In this document: positions 1 to 9,007 of the stretch, in pieces
How the letters are laid out: each line of letters starts with the position of its first letter
How positions within the stretch are numbered: the stretch's first letter is position 1
Source of the DNA: Promethearchaeia archaeon
GTDB lineage: Archaea; Asgardarchaeota; Lokiarchaeia; Sigyniarchaeales; SOKP01
Reading direction: 5' to 3'
DNA: 64,000 bases
NCBI GenBank assembly: GCA_029856045.1
Contig: JAHQWG010000016.1
Span: 1 to 64,000 of the forward strand
Made by a program: the position numbers and the translations under genes
The notes under the pieces: model-generated
Told to the model about the DNA's origin: nothing
The model's input: only the letters and a program-made list of their open reading frames with translations
Databases searched by the model: none

Positions 1-1645
1 CAATAAATTTGCCCAAAATTATGGCTTTAGTGACTTTATTCTTAAATAAATATGTTTTATTGAAATATTTTTGATATATTTCTTTTTTATTTTGTTGTTC
101 CATCATTTCTGGAATATTAGAAATCTCAAATTTTTCTTTAAATTTAGTAGTTGCTACTTTTGTAAATAATTCTCTCGCTTGAGAAAATTTCGCTGCATAT
201 TTTCTCTGTTTAGATTTTTTCATTAAGAAAAAAGTAAGAAAAGCTTCTTTTAAGGGTTTTAAATTATCACCTAGAATTGCTGCAATTCTAAAATAAGTTG
301 GTGGATGAGAGTTAATAAAATTGCTGAGTAAAGATAATCTTGAGGGTTTTATCATTGAATTATTAATATATTCTGCAGTACTCATATAATCTAATAATGT
401 ATTATTTGGTTTTTGCTTCTCTTCCGCGAGTAATATAGTGTTAAGCCCCACTTCGCGTCCGTGTGCGTAGAAGCTTTCTAGATTATAGAGAGCTTTGGCA
501 AGATTAAGACCAAGGCCAATTTTTTTGGTTTTTAAGTCAGCTCGACCCTCTAAAATTCTTACAAATATAAATAATATTACATAAATGCCTAAATTTAAAA
601 TTATAAAAGCTACCAGGGGAATAGAGGGATTTCCAAAGACATAGTCATAATATGTGGCTGGAATATTTAGTATCATTCTGAAAATTAAATCGATAGAAGT
701 TAAAAGCGTTAAAATTAAAGTATGATATTCTTTTGTATGTGCAAGTTCATGTGCAATTATTCCATCTATTTCATCCTCTGCTATTTCAGAAATATCTTCA
801 GCAATGATTGCCACTCTTTTATCTAAAAAGGAACCATAAGCCATCGCATTGAGTATTGGATATTTACCAAATCCTACCTTAACTTTTCCACGTATCCCCA
901 CTTTTTCCTTTAACTTGTTGACTAAGTTGAGAAGTTTCTCATCTTGGACTTTTTTAATGCCCAACATTTTGTCTAAAATAGGACCAGAAATGAAATAGAT
1001 GACCCAATTTGTAATAAGTAAAACATAATAGATATAATCAATGAAATTTAAAGGAGTATATTGATTGATAAAGATAACGATTAACCAGGCGAGAACATAC
1101 AGGAGTAATGTGAGATATTCAGGACTCATAAATCTAAATACAATAATATATTTTCTTCCAAAGTATGCAAAACCTAAGCCTAAAATTATCCAAATAGAAA
1201 AAGAGAAAGCAGTATTAATAATAATATCATTATTTGTAATTCTTGAAATTATCCCTGAGAAAAAGATTATTGCATAAGTAATTAATGATATATCAAGTAA
1301 TTTGCTTAATACTTCATATTCTTTTACTTCGGATCTTCCTAATAACAGATAAATAAAGAAAGCGCCCATAAAAGAAGTCATTAAATCTTTAAACAGAAAA
1401 AATATCAAGAAGAATAAAAAAGCAATAAAAACTAGATCCGCTAATTCGCTTCTCTTTCCTTCTTTTACCCAATTCCATATTTCATTAACTAGAAAAAAAT
1501 ATAAAACAAGTGTAACCCAAAAAGAAATATCTGATATTATTGCCATCCAATCAGGAGTGAAAAAAACAAATCCAAATAGGTATACACATAAACTAGACAG
1601 CAATAAAGTAATAATTAAAACAAGAATCCGTTTATTTTTCTCCAT
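1..1645 (-). CDS. M48-family membrane metallopeptidase (HtpX/Ste24-like), 3' end cut by window edge
   Basis: The frame is open from an ATG at 1645 to the left edge, so about 548 residues are visible and the C terminus is missing. The first ~250 residues are strongly hydrophobic, with several membrane segments. The zinc protease motif HELAH is at residues 299-303 (near base 745), inside the typical M48 context GIIAHELAH. A second Glu ligand candidate is E366 in LEGRAD, followed by another hydrophobic stretch. M48 proteases are membrane zinc endopeptidases for protein quality control or CAAX-type processing; which branch this belongs to cannot be told. It lies on the same strand as the downstream-facing ATP-grasp gene, with about 70 bases between them. 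Confidence 0.85.
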   Translation of the reverse strand, partial: MEKNKRILVLIITLLLSSLCVYLFGFVFFTPDWMAIISDISFWVTLVLYFFLVNEIWNWVKEGKRSELADLVFIAFLFFLIFFLFKDLMTSFMGAFFIYLLLGRSEVKEYEVLSKLLDISLITYAIIFFSGIISRITNNDIIINTAFSFSIWIILGLGFAYFGRKYIIVFRFMSPEYLTLLLYVLAWLIVIFINQYTPLNFIDYIYYVLLITNWVIYFISGPILDKMLGIKKVQDEKLLNLVNKLKEKVGIRGKVKVGFGKYPILNAMAYGSFLDKRVAIIAEDISEIAEDEIDGIIAHELAHTKEYHTLILTLLTSIDLIFRMILNIPATYYDYVFGNPSIPLVAFIILNLGIYVILFIFVRILEGRADLKTKKIGLGLNLAKALYNLESFYAHGREVGLNTILLAEEKQKPNNTLLDYMSTAEYINNSMIKPSRLSLLSNFINSHPPTYFRIAAILGDNLKPLKEAFLTFFLMKKSKQRKYAAKFSQARELFTKVATTKFKEKFEISNIPEMMEQQNKKEIYQKYFNKTYLFKNKVTKAIILGKFI

Positions 1646-1717
1646 TATAAATTATTAATTAAGAAATAGACTAAAAAAGTTATTATTTTTTAAGTGAATA
1701 AAATTTTTTAGTTGTAC

Positions 1718-2797
1718 TTACCGTAATTTATCTTCTGGAATTAAATAATGAGAACAATCAATATGTCTAATCCAGTATAGATTCGCTGGTAGAATGTTAT
1801 AATTTTTGCCTTCAGGAATTTTTTCATCAAAAGCAAGCTTAACAAGCATATATGGCATATTAGCTTTTGGAACATTGTATTCTTTACCAGCATAAGAAAA
1901 ATAGAAGCTTGTGGTAAAAAATCGACCGGCATTTATTTCAGTTGGAACGATATTTCCTTCTTTATCTTCTTTTAAATCTACCGAAAATACACCAGTTGCA
2001 TTCGAATCAATACTCAATACTGCTTTTGTCGCCATTTCATTTACTTTATCATCATGGATAGTCTTTGCTACAACAGGAGTACCTGTTATTCCTGACGGCG
2101 CAAGATAAGGATATATATATTCTATTCTCTCTCTTGCTTGGGATGTTATAATCTCTCCATCATTGAACACACTTTGAAAGGCAATATTTTTTCCCGGAAG
2201 AAATTCTTGTGCAATAAAATCCCAATTTTTATCTCTCGAATACCAGTAGTGTATCCAACTTGAAGCAGTTTCTATATTATCAGCAGGAGTACTTCCAGTT
2301 CCTCCCGCCCCTTTCTTTGCTCTAATCCAGATTTTATCTCCCAAAACGGAGAAAGCGTTATTTAAATCCATTTCCAGATGATCTTTTCTAAGTTCAATAG
2401 CTTTTGCTGTTGGAAATCCTTTATTTTTCCAGATATCAGCACTTTTAAATTTATCTTGGCAAATACTTATTGTTTCTTTTTTAGGTAAAAATGTATTTGT
2501 ATCTAATTTTTCACGATTTTCTGATATCGCCGCAACTTCTACATCAGGTTGGGGAATTACTAACTGTATTTTATATTTTTCAATTATATTATTAATTTTA
2601 GGTATAAATTCAGGTGAATTACATCTTGGAACTAAAAACACTTCCCTTGTCCATGGTCGGGAAAATTCTAAATGATAAATATTAATATCTGTGCCAAATA
2701 AATTCATTTTTTCTGAAATAATATTCAGAGATTTAAGTGTATTGACTCCAGCGGGACCTCCAGAACCTGTGATTAGAATTCTTTTCAAATAAATCAA
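1718..2797 (-). CDS. ATP-grasp domain protein (CarB-like)
   Basis: This is a 359-residue protein. The N terminus has a Rossmann-like nucleotide motif, ILITGSGGPAGVNTLKSL. An ATP-grasp region follows, with the glycine-rich loop AKKGAGGTGST near residue 165 and metal-binding residues in the EINAGRF region near residue 290. ATP-grasp enzymes join a carboxylate to an amine or thiol through an acylphosphate; the substrate is not evident. The start is TTG at 2797, because the GxGGPxG motif begins only about 10 residues later. It diverges from the glycosyltransferase at 2882, so the 84-base gap probably holds both promoters. The sugar-gene surroundings suggest a role in surface-sugar decoration, but that is inference. 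Confidence 0.75.
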   Translation of the reverse strand: MIYLKRILITGSGGPAGVNTLKSLNIISEKMNLFGTDINIYHLEFSRPWTREVFLVPRCNSPEFIPKINNIIEKYKIQLVIPQPDVEVAAISENREKLDTNTFLPKKETISICQDKFKSADIWKNKGFPTAKAIELRKDHLEMDLNNAFSVLGDKIWIRAKKGAGGTGSTPADNIETASSWIHYWYSRDKNWDFIAQEFLPGKNIAFQSVFNDGEIITSQARERIEYIYPYLAPSGITGTPVVAKTIHDDKVNEMATKAVLSIDSNATGVFSVDLKEDKEGNIVPTEINAGRFFTTSFYFSYAGKEYNVPKANMPYMLVKLAFDEKIPEGKNYNILPANLYWIRHIDCSHYLIPEDKLR

Positions 2798-2881
2798 CTT
2801 TAAAAAATTATGTTATATGAATTAGAATATTCTATTTAAGTAAATATTTTTGAAAATATAAGACTCTATTTTAATTGAAAT

Positions 2882-4045
2882 ATGAAAATTTGTTTTTTTG
2901 GTGCATTTGACAAAAATAGAAATGTGAATAGAGTTTTTTTAAATGGTTTGAAAAAAATCAAAGATATAGAGATTATTATAGTAAATCTTTCGACCCCAAA
3001 TTTAGTAAGAGATTTTTTATTTAATCATAAACATATGTTTACTTTATCATTTTTTAGGAATTTTATAAATCGTAATATTTATTTAATTAAAAAATATTTA
3101 AAATCAAATTATCATGATATAGATTGTATTTATATCGGTTATCCGGGTCATGAATCAATATATTTTGCATATTTTTTAAGAATTTTATCATTGAAATTAT
3201 TTAATAGAAAAATCCCTATTATTTTTAATCCATACACTTCATTAATTGATTCTGTTACAATGGATTATCGAAAATTGAAAAAGAAATCGCTTTTAGCAAA
3301 ATTCTATTACTCAATTGAATGGATTGCTTTTCATTTATCAGATTTTATTATTTCACAATCAAATATGGAAAAATATCGATTTTGTCAATTATTCCATATA
3401 AATCCAAAAAAAATTTTTAGGATATTTTTAGGAGTTAATGAAGTGTTGTTTTATCCTCAGAAATATAAAGGATTTAAAGACAAGTTTGTTATTGGATTTA
3501 ATGGTAATTACATTCCATTACATGGGATTGAATATATTATTAAATCAGCTAAAAGAATTGAACAATATTCTAAAGATATAATATTTGAAATTGTCGGTGG
3601 AACAAAATTAGAGATATTTGAAATGAAAAAAATTGTTAAAAAACTTGGAATTTCAAATATTAGTTTTTTTCCTCAAATTCCAATTGATCTAATACCACAA
3701 ACAATTGCAAGGTCTGATATTCAATTGGGAGTATTTGGTTCTACGTTGAAAGCGAGAAGAGTTATTCCAAATAAAGTTTATACTGCATTAGCAATGAGAA
3801 AACCAATAATTACCGCTAATACAAAAGCAATAAGTGAATTATTAACCCATCAAAAGAATTGTTACTTATGTAAGATAGCAGATCCAGATAGCTTAGCGAA
3901 TGCTATTATCACGTTGTATGAAAATGAAAATTTAAGAAATGAAATTGCATTGAATGGATATGAATTGTTTCAAAAAAAACTCAATTCTGTAATATTATCT
4001 AAAAAGCTAATTGATATAATTAAAAATTATAAAAATCTTAAATAA
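2882..4045 (+). CDS. GT4-family glycosyltransferase
   Basis: This 387-residue protein has a GT-B layout. The N-terminal half is Lys/Phe-rich, and the C-terminal half carries typical GT4 elements: VIGFNGNYIPLHGIEYIIKSA near residue 200 (strand-loop-helix), then IPNKVYTALAMRKPIIT near 300, the usual sugar-nucleotide binding region. There is no signal peptide. These enzymes transfer a sugar from an NDP- or lipid-linked donor to a growing glycan on the cytoplasmic side of the membrane. It faces the GPT/ALG7-like gene tail to tail with a 21-base gap, which fits a role in lipid-linked oligosaccharide or surface polysaccharide assembly. Donor and acceptor cannot be read from the sequence. Confidence 0.75.
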   Translation: MKICFFGAFDKNRNVNRVFLNGLKKIKDIEIIIVNLSTPNLVRDFLFNHKHMFTLSFFRNFINRNIYLIKKYLKSNYHDIDCIYIGYPGHESIYFAYFLRILSLKLFNRKIPIIFNPYTSLIDSVTMDYRKLKKKSLLAKFYYSIEWIAFHLSDFIISQSNMEKYRFCQLFHINPKKIFRIFLGVNEVLFYPQKYKGFKDKFVIGFNGNYIPLHGIEYIIKSAKRIEQYSKDIIFEIVGGTKLEIFEMKKIVKKLGISNISFFPQIPIDLIPQTIARSDIQLGVFGSTLKARRVIPNKVYTALAMRKPIITANTKAISELLTHQKNCYLCKIADPDSLANAIITLYENENLRNEIALNGYELFQKKLNSVILSKKLIDIIKNYKNLK

Positions 4046-4066
4046 CTTGGTTTGAATTAAGCTGAC

Positions 4067-5422
4067 CTAAATACTTTCTTCATCTTCTCTTTTCTTCATT
4101 TTATCAATTTGCTTCCAAAAATAACGTAAGCAGCCTATATAATACCAAAGACCCAATCCAACAGCTGTGAGAAGTCCACTCCACAGCCAATTAAATGGAG
4201 TTTGTACAATAAACCAATCAATAAACCATACAAAAACAATTCCACTAGCTAATAATATCACCATTATTATTGAAATACCTCTAATTCTCGGAAATTTCCA
4301 ATAAATAATTAATGAAAACCCACCACATATCAAAATAAAAATTACCCCTGAAATAACTAAGAACGCAATATTATCATAGTATAGAGTCCATTGCATTGAT
4401 AGAGCAGCAATTATTGAAAATTGTCCGCAAATAAGAGATAAGGCAAAAAAATTATTAACCAATTCAGGTTCCGTTAACTCTCCTTTTGCGAGGATTAACC
4501 TTGGTAAACTCATTGCCGCATCATCCTCCCTTGAAGCTTTAATTTTACCATTTTCTAAAAAGATGATATCACTTTGCTTTATTTGAATCTGGCTACTTTC
4601 GAGTAATCGCCTAAGAGAAGATAATATATAAAAACTGTTAAAAACATGTCCTAATAAAACACAAAACGTTGGCACTTCGATTGAACCAAATATTGCAATA
4701 CAACCTATCATTGCCCCAATAGTAATAGTTCCTACATCACCTGGAAAAACTTTTGCTGGATATTTATTATATAAGAAAAAAGCTAATAATATTGCAATAA
4801 AGGGAACTGAATATATTACTGCTTGAGCAGAATTCCAAATTAAACCCGAAATAAACATAAAAATTACAGCTATTAGACATGTTCCTGAACCTTCTCCGTT
4901 ATAGCCTTCAAGCATATTGACTGTATTTGTTGTAACTGCAATAATTACAGGTAATACGAGTGGATAAATAAAATTAAGACGCAACATTCCTAAAATAGGG
5001 ATTGTGGGACTATCTACATCAATAAAGTTAATAAAATTCAGAATGAAAATAGGTCCACCAGTTATGATAGTTAAAATTATTTTTTTTACTGATGAAAGCT
5101 TTTTTCGGTCATCAATAAGTCCAATAACTCCCGCTATTATAATTGTTAATAGGATAACTAAGAGTTCATTGGTAAGTGAAGGAAATAGTATTAACATAAA
5201 AACCAATGCAAAACATAACCCTATAACTATGCCTATTCCTCCGGACTCTGCAACTTCAGGTTTTTCTACCTTATGAATATCAATTCCAATCCATCCTTTT
5301 GATCTTGTGAATTTAATTACGAATGGAATAACGAAATAAGTTATTAAGAAAATAATTATGAATAGAAAACCCAAATTAATTATTTCCACTACGCCGAATT
5401 GATATTCAGAAAAACTTTGCAC
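4067..5422 (-). CDS. Lipid-phosphate N-acetylhexosamine-1-phosphate transferase (GPT/ALG7, MraY-like family)
   Basis: This is a polytopic membrane protein of 451 residues with about ten or more hydrophobic segments. Family motifs are in order: GIDIHKxxKPxxAESGGIGI (residues 46-65), the Asp pair in GLIDDRKKL (D104-D105), the NTVNMLEGYNGEGSG segment (166-180) and FPGDVGT (226-232). The N-x-E-G-x-N-G form resembles the archaeal/eukaryotic GlcNAc-1-P transferases rather than bacterial MraY. These enzymes move HexNAc-1-phosphate from a UDP-sugar to dolichyl (or undecaprenyl) phosphate, the first step of lipid-linked glycan assembly for N-glycosylation. The C terminus (~330-451) adds extra membrane spans. 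The ribophorin I-like gene lies about 1 kb away on the same strand. Confidence 0.85.
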   Translation of the reverse strand: MQSFSEYQFGVVEIINLGFLFIIIFLITYFVIPFVIKFTRSKGWIGIDIHKVEKPEVAESGGIGIVIGLCFALVFMLILFPSLTNELLVILLTIIIAGVIGLIDDRKKLSSVKKIILTIITGGPIFILNFINFIDVDSPTIPILGMLRLNFIYPLVLPVIIAVTTNTVNMLEGYNGEGSGTCLIAVIFMFISGLIWNSAQAVIYSVPFIAILLAFFLYNKYPAKVFPGDVGTITIGAMIGCIAIFGSIEVPTFCVLLGHVFNSFYILSSLRRLLESSQIQIKQSDIIFLENGKIKASREDDAAMSLPRLILAKGELTEPELVNNFFALSLICGQFSIIAALSMQWTLYYDNIAFLVISGVIFILICGGFSLIIYWKFPRIRGISIIMVILLASGIVFVWFIDWFIVQTPFNWLWSGLLTAVGLGLWYYIGCLRYFWKQIDKMKKREDEESI

Positions 5423-5486
5423 TTATATAATTCACCTAAATTAATTGAGAATTTAAAGGTTTGGCATAAAAGCCTAATTCTAATAA

Positions 5487-5581
5487 TAGCTCCGGCAGGT
5501 TTCGAACCTGCGTTTCGGGGTTCAAGGCCCCGAATCCTTAGCCTTTAATTTCTTAAAATTTGGCCACTAGACGACGGAGCT
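5487..5581 (-). tRNA. tRNA-Gln (anticodon TTG) with a ~22-base insertion, probably an intron, in the D-loop
   Basis: On the minus strand the 5' acceptor arm AGCTCCG (5581-5575) pairs fully with CGGAGCT (5494-5488), followed by discriminator A at 5487. The T arm is GCAGG-TTCGAAA-CCTGC. The anticodon stem CGGGG/CCCCG closes the loop CCTTGAA, giving anticodon TTG (forward bases 5523-5525). CCA is not encoded. The D arm starts GTCT-AGTGGCC but is interrupted by about 22 extra bases (about 5540-5561) before AAGGAT. Removing them leaves a normal 73-base tRNA. The insert can fold as GGCC/GGCT outside and AATTT/AAATT inside with a small internal bulge, like a relaxed archaeal bulge-helix-bulge splice site. 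Position 33 is C instead of the nearly universal U. Confidence 0.82.
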
Positions 5582-5667
5582 TTATTTCTCTTTTACCTTT
5601 AATGAATTCTAATTTAATAATACAATAATTAAAATTATTTTAAAAGGATTAGTTTTTAATTGTTTCT

Positions 5668-6318
5668 TTAGATTTTAAATGGGATCAGATCTCTTTGTAA
5701 GAAATTAATTTTATCAAGAGTTTCCTTCCATTTATTTAAAAAAGTTATGTCTTCTTTTTCATTCCTATATTTATCTGGTAGCATTTGAGGTATTGTTTGA
5801 ACGATAGGATACCATCTATTACATTTAGAGCAAAATAAAATACCTTCTTCTATTTCAGTATCAATTTTAAATTTATTGATAAGATATAATTCTGGAAGGA
5901 TAGAATTAATAATTTCCTTTATTTTTTCTTTTTTATCTTCCTTTGAGATAAGTTTTATAGTTGATTCAATTTTTATCTTTACGCTTGTTTTAAGGAGATC
6001 AATACATTTATTAATTATTGGTTCTTTTGTAAGATTTATTATATTTTTGAGTTCTTGAATGCTTGAATTTATCGTATTTATGTATTCAGAAGATTTTTTA
6101 GATTTGAGCGCTATGCCATCCCGAATTTTTAAACTATTTTCAGTTTCAGTATATTTTATTAATTCTTCATTCTTAATGGATTTTTCATCTCGAACTTGAA
6201 AAATTTTTAAGAACTCTTCAACTTCATTTATATTGGTTTCCCATTTTAGTATTAAGAGTTCTAAAGGAAAATTTTTATCAATTGGGCAAGCTAATATGTC
6301 AAAAAGCCAAGGTTTCAT
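5668..6318 (-). CDS. Trm112-like zinc protein with a long helical insertion
   Basis: The N terminus (MKPWLFDILACPIDKN, C11) and the C-terminal part (LFCSKCNRWYPIVQTIPQML, C163 and C166) match the two halves of a Trm112/YcaR-type domain. In eukaryotes and archaea this protein activates several tRNA, rRNA and release-factor methyltransferases. Here the halves are separated by about 140 Lys/Glu/Ile-rich, probably helical residues, making 216 residues instead of the usual 60-130. The second Cys of the first zinc pair is replaced by Asp (CPID rather than CPxxC), so only three Cys ligands are visible. It lies between the tRNA-Gln gene and the ribophorin-like gene, about 40 bases downstream of the latter. 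Confidence 0.7.
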   Translation of the reverse strand: MKPWLFDILACPIDKNFPLELLILKWETNINEVEEFLKIFQVRDEKSIKNEELIKYTETENSLKIRDGIALKSKKSSEYINTINSSIQELKNIINLTKEPIINKCIDLLKTSVKIKIESTIKLISKEDKKEKIKEIINSILPELYLINKFKIDTEIEEGILFCSKCNRWYPIVQTIPQMLPDKYRNEKEDITFLNKWKETLDKINFLQRDLIPFKI

Positions 6319-6356
6319 TTAAATCATATAAATTTTATGCAATTTTGAATATATTT

Positions 6357-8216
6357 TTAATAGAGGTATGCTTTAAGCTCATTTATTTGCCGGTCTATCG
6401 CTTTCCGAACTTTTTCTCGACGTTTAAGAAAATCCCCTAATAATTTCTCATAAGCGCTTTTAGAGGGTAATTTTCCGCGTTTATATCTAGTTTCTAGCAA
6501 ATTTATATTATCTTTTAAGCTTAATCTTTCAGCTTCAAATAGTTCAAGTTTTTTGAATATGTTTTCAAAAATTTTCGTTGATTCTTCTAATATTTTCCTG
6601 AGAGGGGCAAGTTCGTTTTCTAGTGATTTTAATCTTAATTCATATTTTTTTAACTCACTAAGATATTTCTTTTTGGTAAGTTTCTTTCTTTTCACATCAT
6701 CATCTGCTAGCTGAAGATCTAGGTAAATTGCATTTTTCTCTTCATATAAGGAATAAAATTCACGTAATTCCTTTATTGGAATATCTTTTCTTCTGTAAGC
6801 ATCAATTGGTAATTCTTCTTTTCTAATTTTTGTTAGAATTACAAAAGATGTGAAAATAATCATAAATAGAACTGTAAAAATTAATGGTCTCATTAAAATT
6901 TCAATAAAGTCTAAAGTGTATATAATGTTAATGTGTTTTTCATCAAGGGGTGAAATTACGTCTTCAGTAAAAATTAATACCAGATCATCCCCAAGCGTTT
7001 CAATTGAATCAGGTTGTTTAGTTATGGACATAATATTTTCACAACCATCAATAATAATTTGAATTTCTTGATTATATGTAATATAATCAGATTTTGTGAG
7101 TAATAAATCGATTGAAATAGAATTATAGAGCCAATTAAAAACATGGTATTCATCATAGGGCAATTGATACCTTATAGAAACATCGAATTTAGAATCCACA
7201 TATAGATATACCCTATTTTGTGTCAATAAAATTTTTAAATCTTTAGTAACACCATCCAGATTAGGTTCTGCGTCTAGTGTGGTACCTGTTATTGGGCCTA
7301 AATAATCAAATACTTCAACTTCTGATACAATCGCTGGAATTTTGACAGAAAATTCTGATATTGGAATCGCCCCAGTATTGTGAATTGTGAGTGTCTCATC
7401 CACAATTATATAACCTAGTGAGTTAAATGTAATTTTTCTTAACATTTTATCAATTTGTAATTTAGTGTTATCAGAATAATCAAATGCACCTATTATCAAT
7501 TTATTATAGAAAGGCATCATTAATTCCTTAGAATATTGTAAATAACCACCCTCAAATATTCCCTCTTCACCCGAATCATTAATTGTAAATATTTCTTCTC
7601 CGAGTTTTGGATGATTAAAAAATATACCTACATAATCAACCTCATAAGGGACAATTGGATATAAATAAAAATTAAAAACAACTGTTTGCATTTGCTCTTC
7701 TCCTACACTCATTACAGAAAAATTACAAAGATCTTTATATGAATGAGTAAAAGTGATTAAGGTCTCTTGAGAAGGGAGTAATGGACTATTAAAAAAAATA
7801 TATATCATTTTAAATGTCTCAATCATTGTTTCTGAGAATTGAACATCTAGTGATTCTGAATATGTTCCTTTTGCGTCATAATAAATAAGATTTTCAAAAA
7901 AATATTTATCTATCCCCATTGTAATAAAAGAGATTGGGTTATTATGGATATTTTTTATAGTAAATGTGTCTTCTGCAGTTAATAATCCATTTCCACTAAA
8001 TTCCACATTCCTATAGAGTTCTGTAATTTGAACACCTTCGAATGTATCCAGAATTGAGGATTTTTTTAATGCAATATCAACTTGAAGATTTTCAGTCTTT
8101 TTATTTGGTAATACTGAAATTAATGAGCAAAAAATTAAGAGGGCAAACAAAAAAGTAAGTAATAAAAACCTTTTATTTTTTTTTAATCTATAAGCAATTA
8201 GATTATATCTTTTCAA
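6357..8216 (-). CDS. Ribophorin I (OST1)-like membrane protein
   Basis: This 619-residue protein has an N-terminal hydrophobic segment (about 17-36), a long beta-rich extracytoplasmic region (about 40-435), one membrane span (about 443-463) and a cytoplasmic coiled coil (about 490-615). The same order is found in ribophorin I, a subunit of eukaryotic oligosaccharyltransferase. Near the span, the pattern INIIYTLDFIEILMRPLIF followed by a TM and KIRKEE resembles the ribophorin stretch before its TM. The C-terminal tail (GKLPSKSAYEKLL onwards) resembles the ribophorin end. Ribophorin homologues have been reported in Asgard genomes. The nearby GPT/ALG7-like gene supports a glycosylation role. The match is by eye; an unrelated two-span surface protein remains possible. 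Confidence 0.55.
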   Translation of the reverse strand: MKRYNLIAYRLKKNKRFLLLTFLFALLIFCSLISVLPNKKTENLQVDIALKKSSILDTFEGVQITELYRNVEFSGNGLLTAEDTFTIKNIHNNPISFITMGIDKYFFENLIYYDAKGTYSESLDVQFSETMIETFKMIYIFFNSPLLPSQETLITFTHSYKDLCNFSVMSVGEEQMQTVVFNFYLYPIVPYEVDYVGIFFNHPKLGEEIFTINDSGEEGIFEGGYLQYSKELMMPFYNKLIIGAFDYSDNTKLQIDKMLRKITFNSLGYIIVDETLTIHNTGAIPISEFSVKIPAIVSEVEVFDYLGPITGTTLDAEPNLDGVTKDLKILLTQNRVYLYVDSKFDVSIRYQLPYDEYHVFNWLYNSISIDLLLTKSDYITYNQEIQIIIDGCENIMSITKQPDSIETLGDDLVLIFTEDVISPLDEKHINIIYTLDFIEILMRPLIFTVLFMIIFTSFVILTKIRKEELPIDAYRRKDIPIKELREFYSLYEEKNAIYLDLQLADDDVKRKKLTKKKYLSELKKYELRLKSLENELAPLRKILEESTKIFENIFKKLELFEAERLSLKDNINLLETRYKRGKLPSKSAYEKLLGDFLKRREKVRKAIDRQINELKAYLY

Positions 8217-8385
8217 TTTCTGACGACTCTTGAAAACTTGAAGATTTTAATTTGAACTTGTGTTAATATTTTTTTTAAAATAATTATTAATTCATAAAAT
8301 TTTCTATACAAGTATTTTAGTAATTTTAAATAATTTAGATTTCTTATAAATTATATATCTATTAAACCACATTTTGAATAAAAAG

Positions 8386-8583
8386 ATGTCGCAAAAAAGT
8401 AGAAGAAAGAAAAGAAGGTCAAAAGGTTCGCCCATGCCTATGAGTGGTGCAGGTCTTATGAGATTTTTTGAAGACAGTTCCATAGGAATAAAAATTGGTC
8501 CAATAAGTGCGGTGGTTTTTTCTCTATTACTTATTGTAATAGTCATTCTTGCTCATGTGGGTATATTTGATTGGATTCTTTAA
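8386..8583 (+). CDS. Preprotein translocase subunit Sec61-beta
   Basis: This is a 65-residue tail-anchored protein: a basic Lys/Arg/Ser-rich N terminus, then the family signature GLMRFFEDSSIGIKIGPI, then one membrane span (VVFSLLLIVIVILAHVGIF). Sec61-beta is the small subunit of the archaeal/eukaryotic Sec channel and inserts with its N terminus in the cytoplasm. The ATG at 8386 is preferred over an in-frame TTG at 8374, because the basic tail normally begins just after the start. A TATA-like run, TTATAAATTATATA, lies about 35 bases upstream. Its frequent partner glycosylation and secretion genes (GPT, ribophorin-like) are within 4 kb. Confidence 0.92.
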   Translation: MSQKSRRKKRRSKGSPMPMSGAGLMRFFEDSSIGIKIGPISAVVFSLLLIVIVILAHVGIFDWIL

Positions 8584-8657
8584 GAATGACAATTTTTTAT
8601 TAAATTTTTTTAGCCTAATTGGTTTTTAATTTAATATTTTTTAAGTGAGTTGTATAA

Positions 8658-8963
8658 ATGAGAATCTCAGAATTTCAAAAGCTAATAAAAGATATATATT
8701 ATCATCGGGATAAAGAGAGGGGAGTGTATAAAAATTTTATATGGTTAGTAGAGGAAATAGGAGAATTAGCTAGGAATTTAAAAATGAAGGAATTAGAAAT
8801 TCCCCACATTTCTGAAGAATTAGCAGATATAATTGCTTGGACAGTATCCATTGCGAACATTCTTAATATTAACTTAGAAAAATCTTTAAAAAATAAATAT
8901 CCGGATAAATGTTATGTGTGCAATTCAAAGCCGTGTCAATGTAATAAGGAATTTAAAGGTTAA
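8658..8963 (+). CDS. MazG-like nucleotide pyrophosphohydrolase
   Basis: The protein has 101 residues. The all-helical MazG core shows the metal-binding ExxE pair in WLVEEIGELAR (about residues 29-40) and the downstream EELADI (about 53-58), the expected E-x3-D arrangement. Such enzymes hydrolyse NTPs or dNTPs to the monophosphate and pyrophosphate, cleaning up non-canonical nucleotides. The C terminus adds a small Cys cluster, CYVCNSKPCQCN, which could bind a metal and is not part of the core fold. It is a short single-domain member, not the tandem bacterial MazG. It stands 75 bases downstream of Sec61-beta, same strand. Confidence 0.75.
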   Translation: MRISEFQKLIKDIYYHRDKERGVYKNFIWLVEEIGELARNLKMKELEIPHISEELADIIAWTVSIANILNINLEKSLKNKYPDKCYVCNSKPCQCNKEFKG

Positions 8964-9007
8964 TTTATTAACTAATATGAATTCTTCATTGCATAAAGGG
9001 AAAAAGA

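Noticed and set aside
5487-5581. Reading the tRNA as Ser (TGA anticodon) so that position 33 becomes T
   Set aside because: The shifted stem does not pair and there is no long variable arm, which tRNA-Ser needs.
8304-8546. 80-codon minus-strand frame across Sec61-beta
   Set aside because: It overlaps the clear Sec61-beta signature and is its complement.
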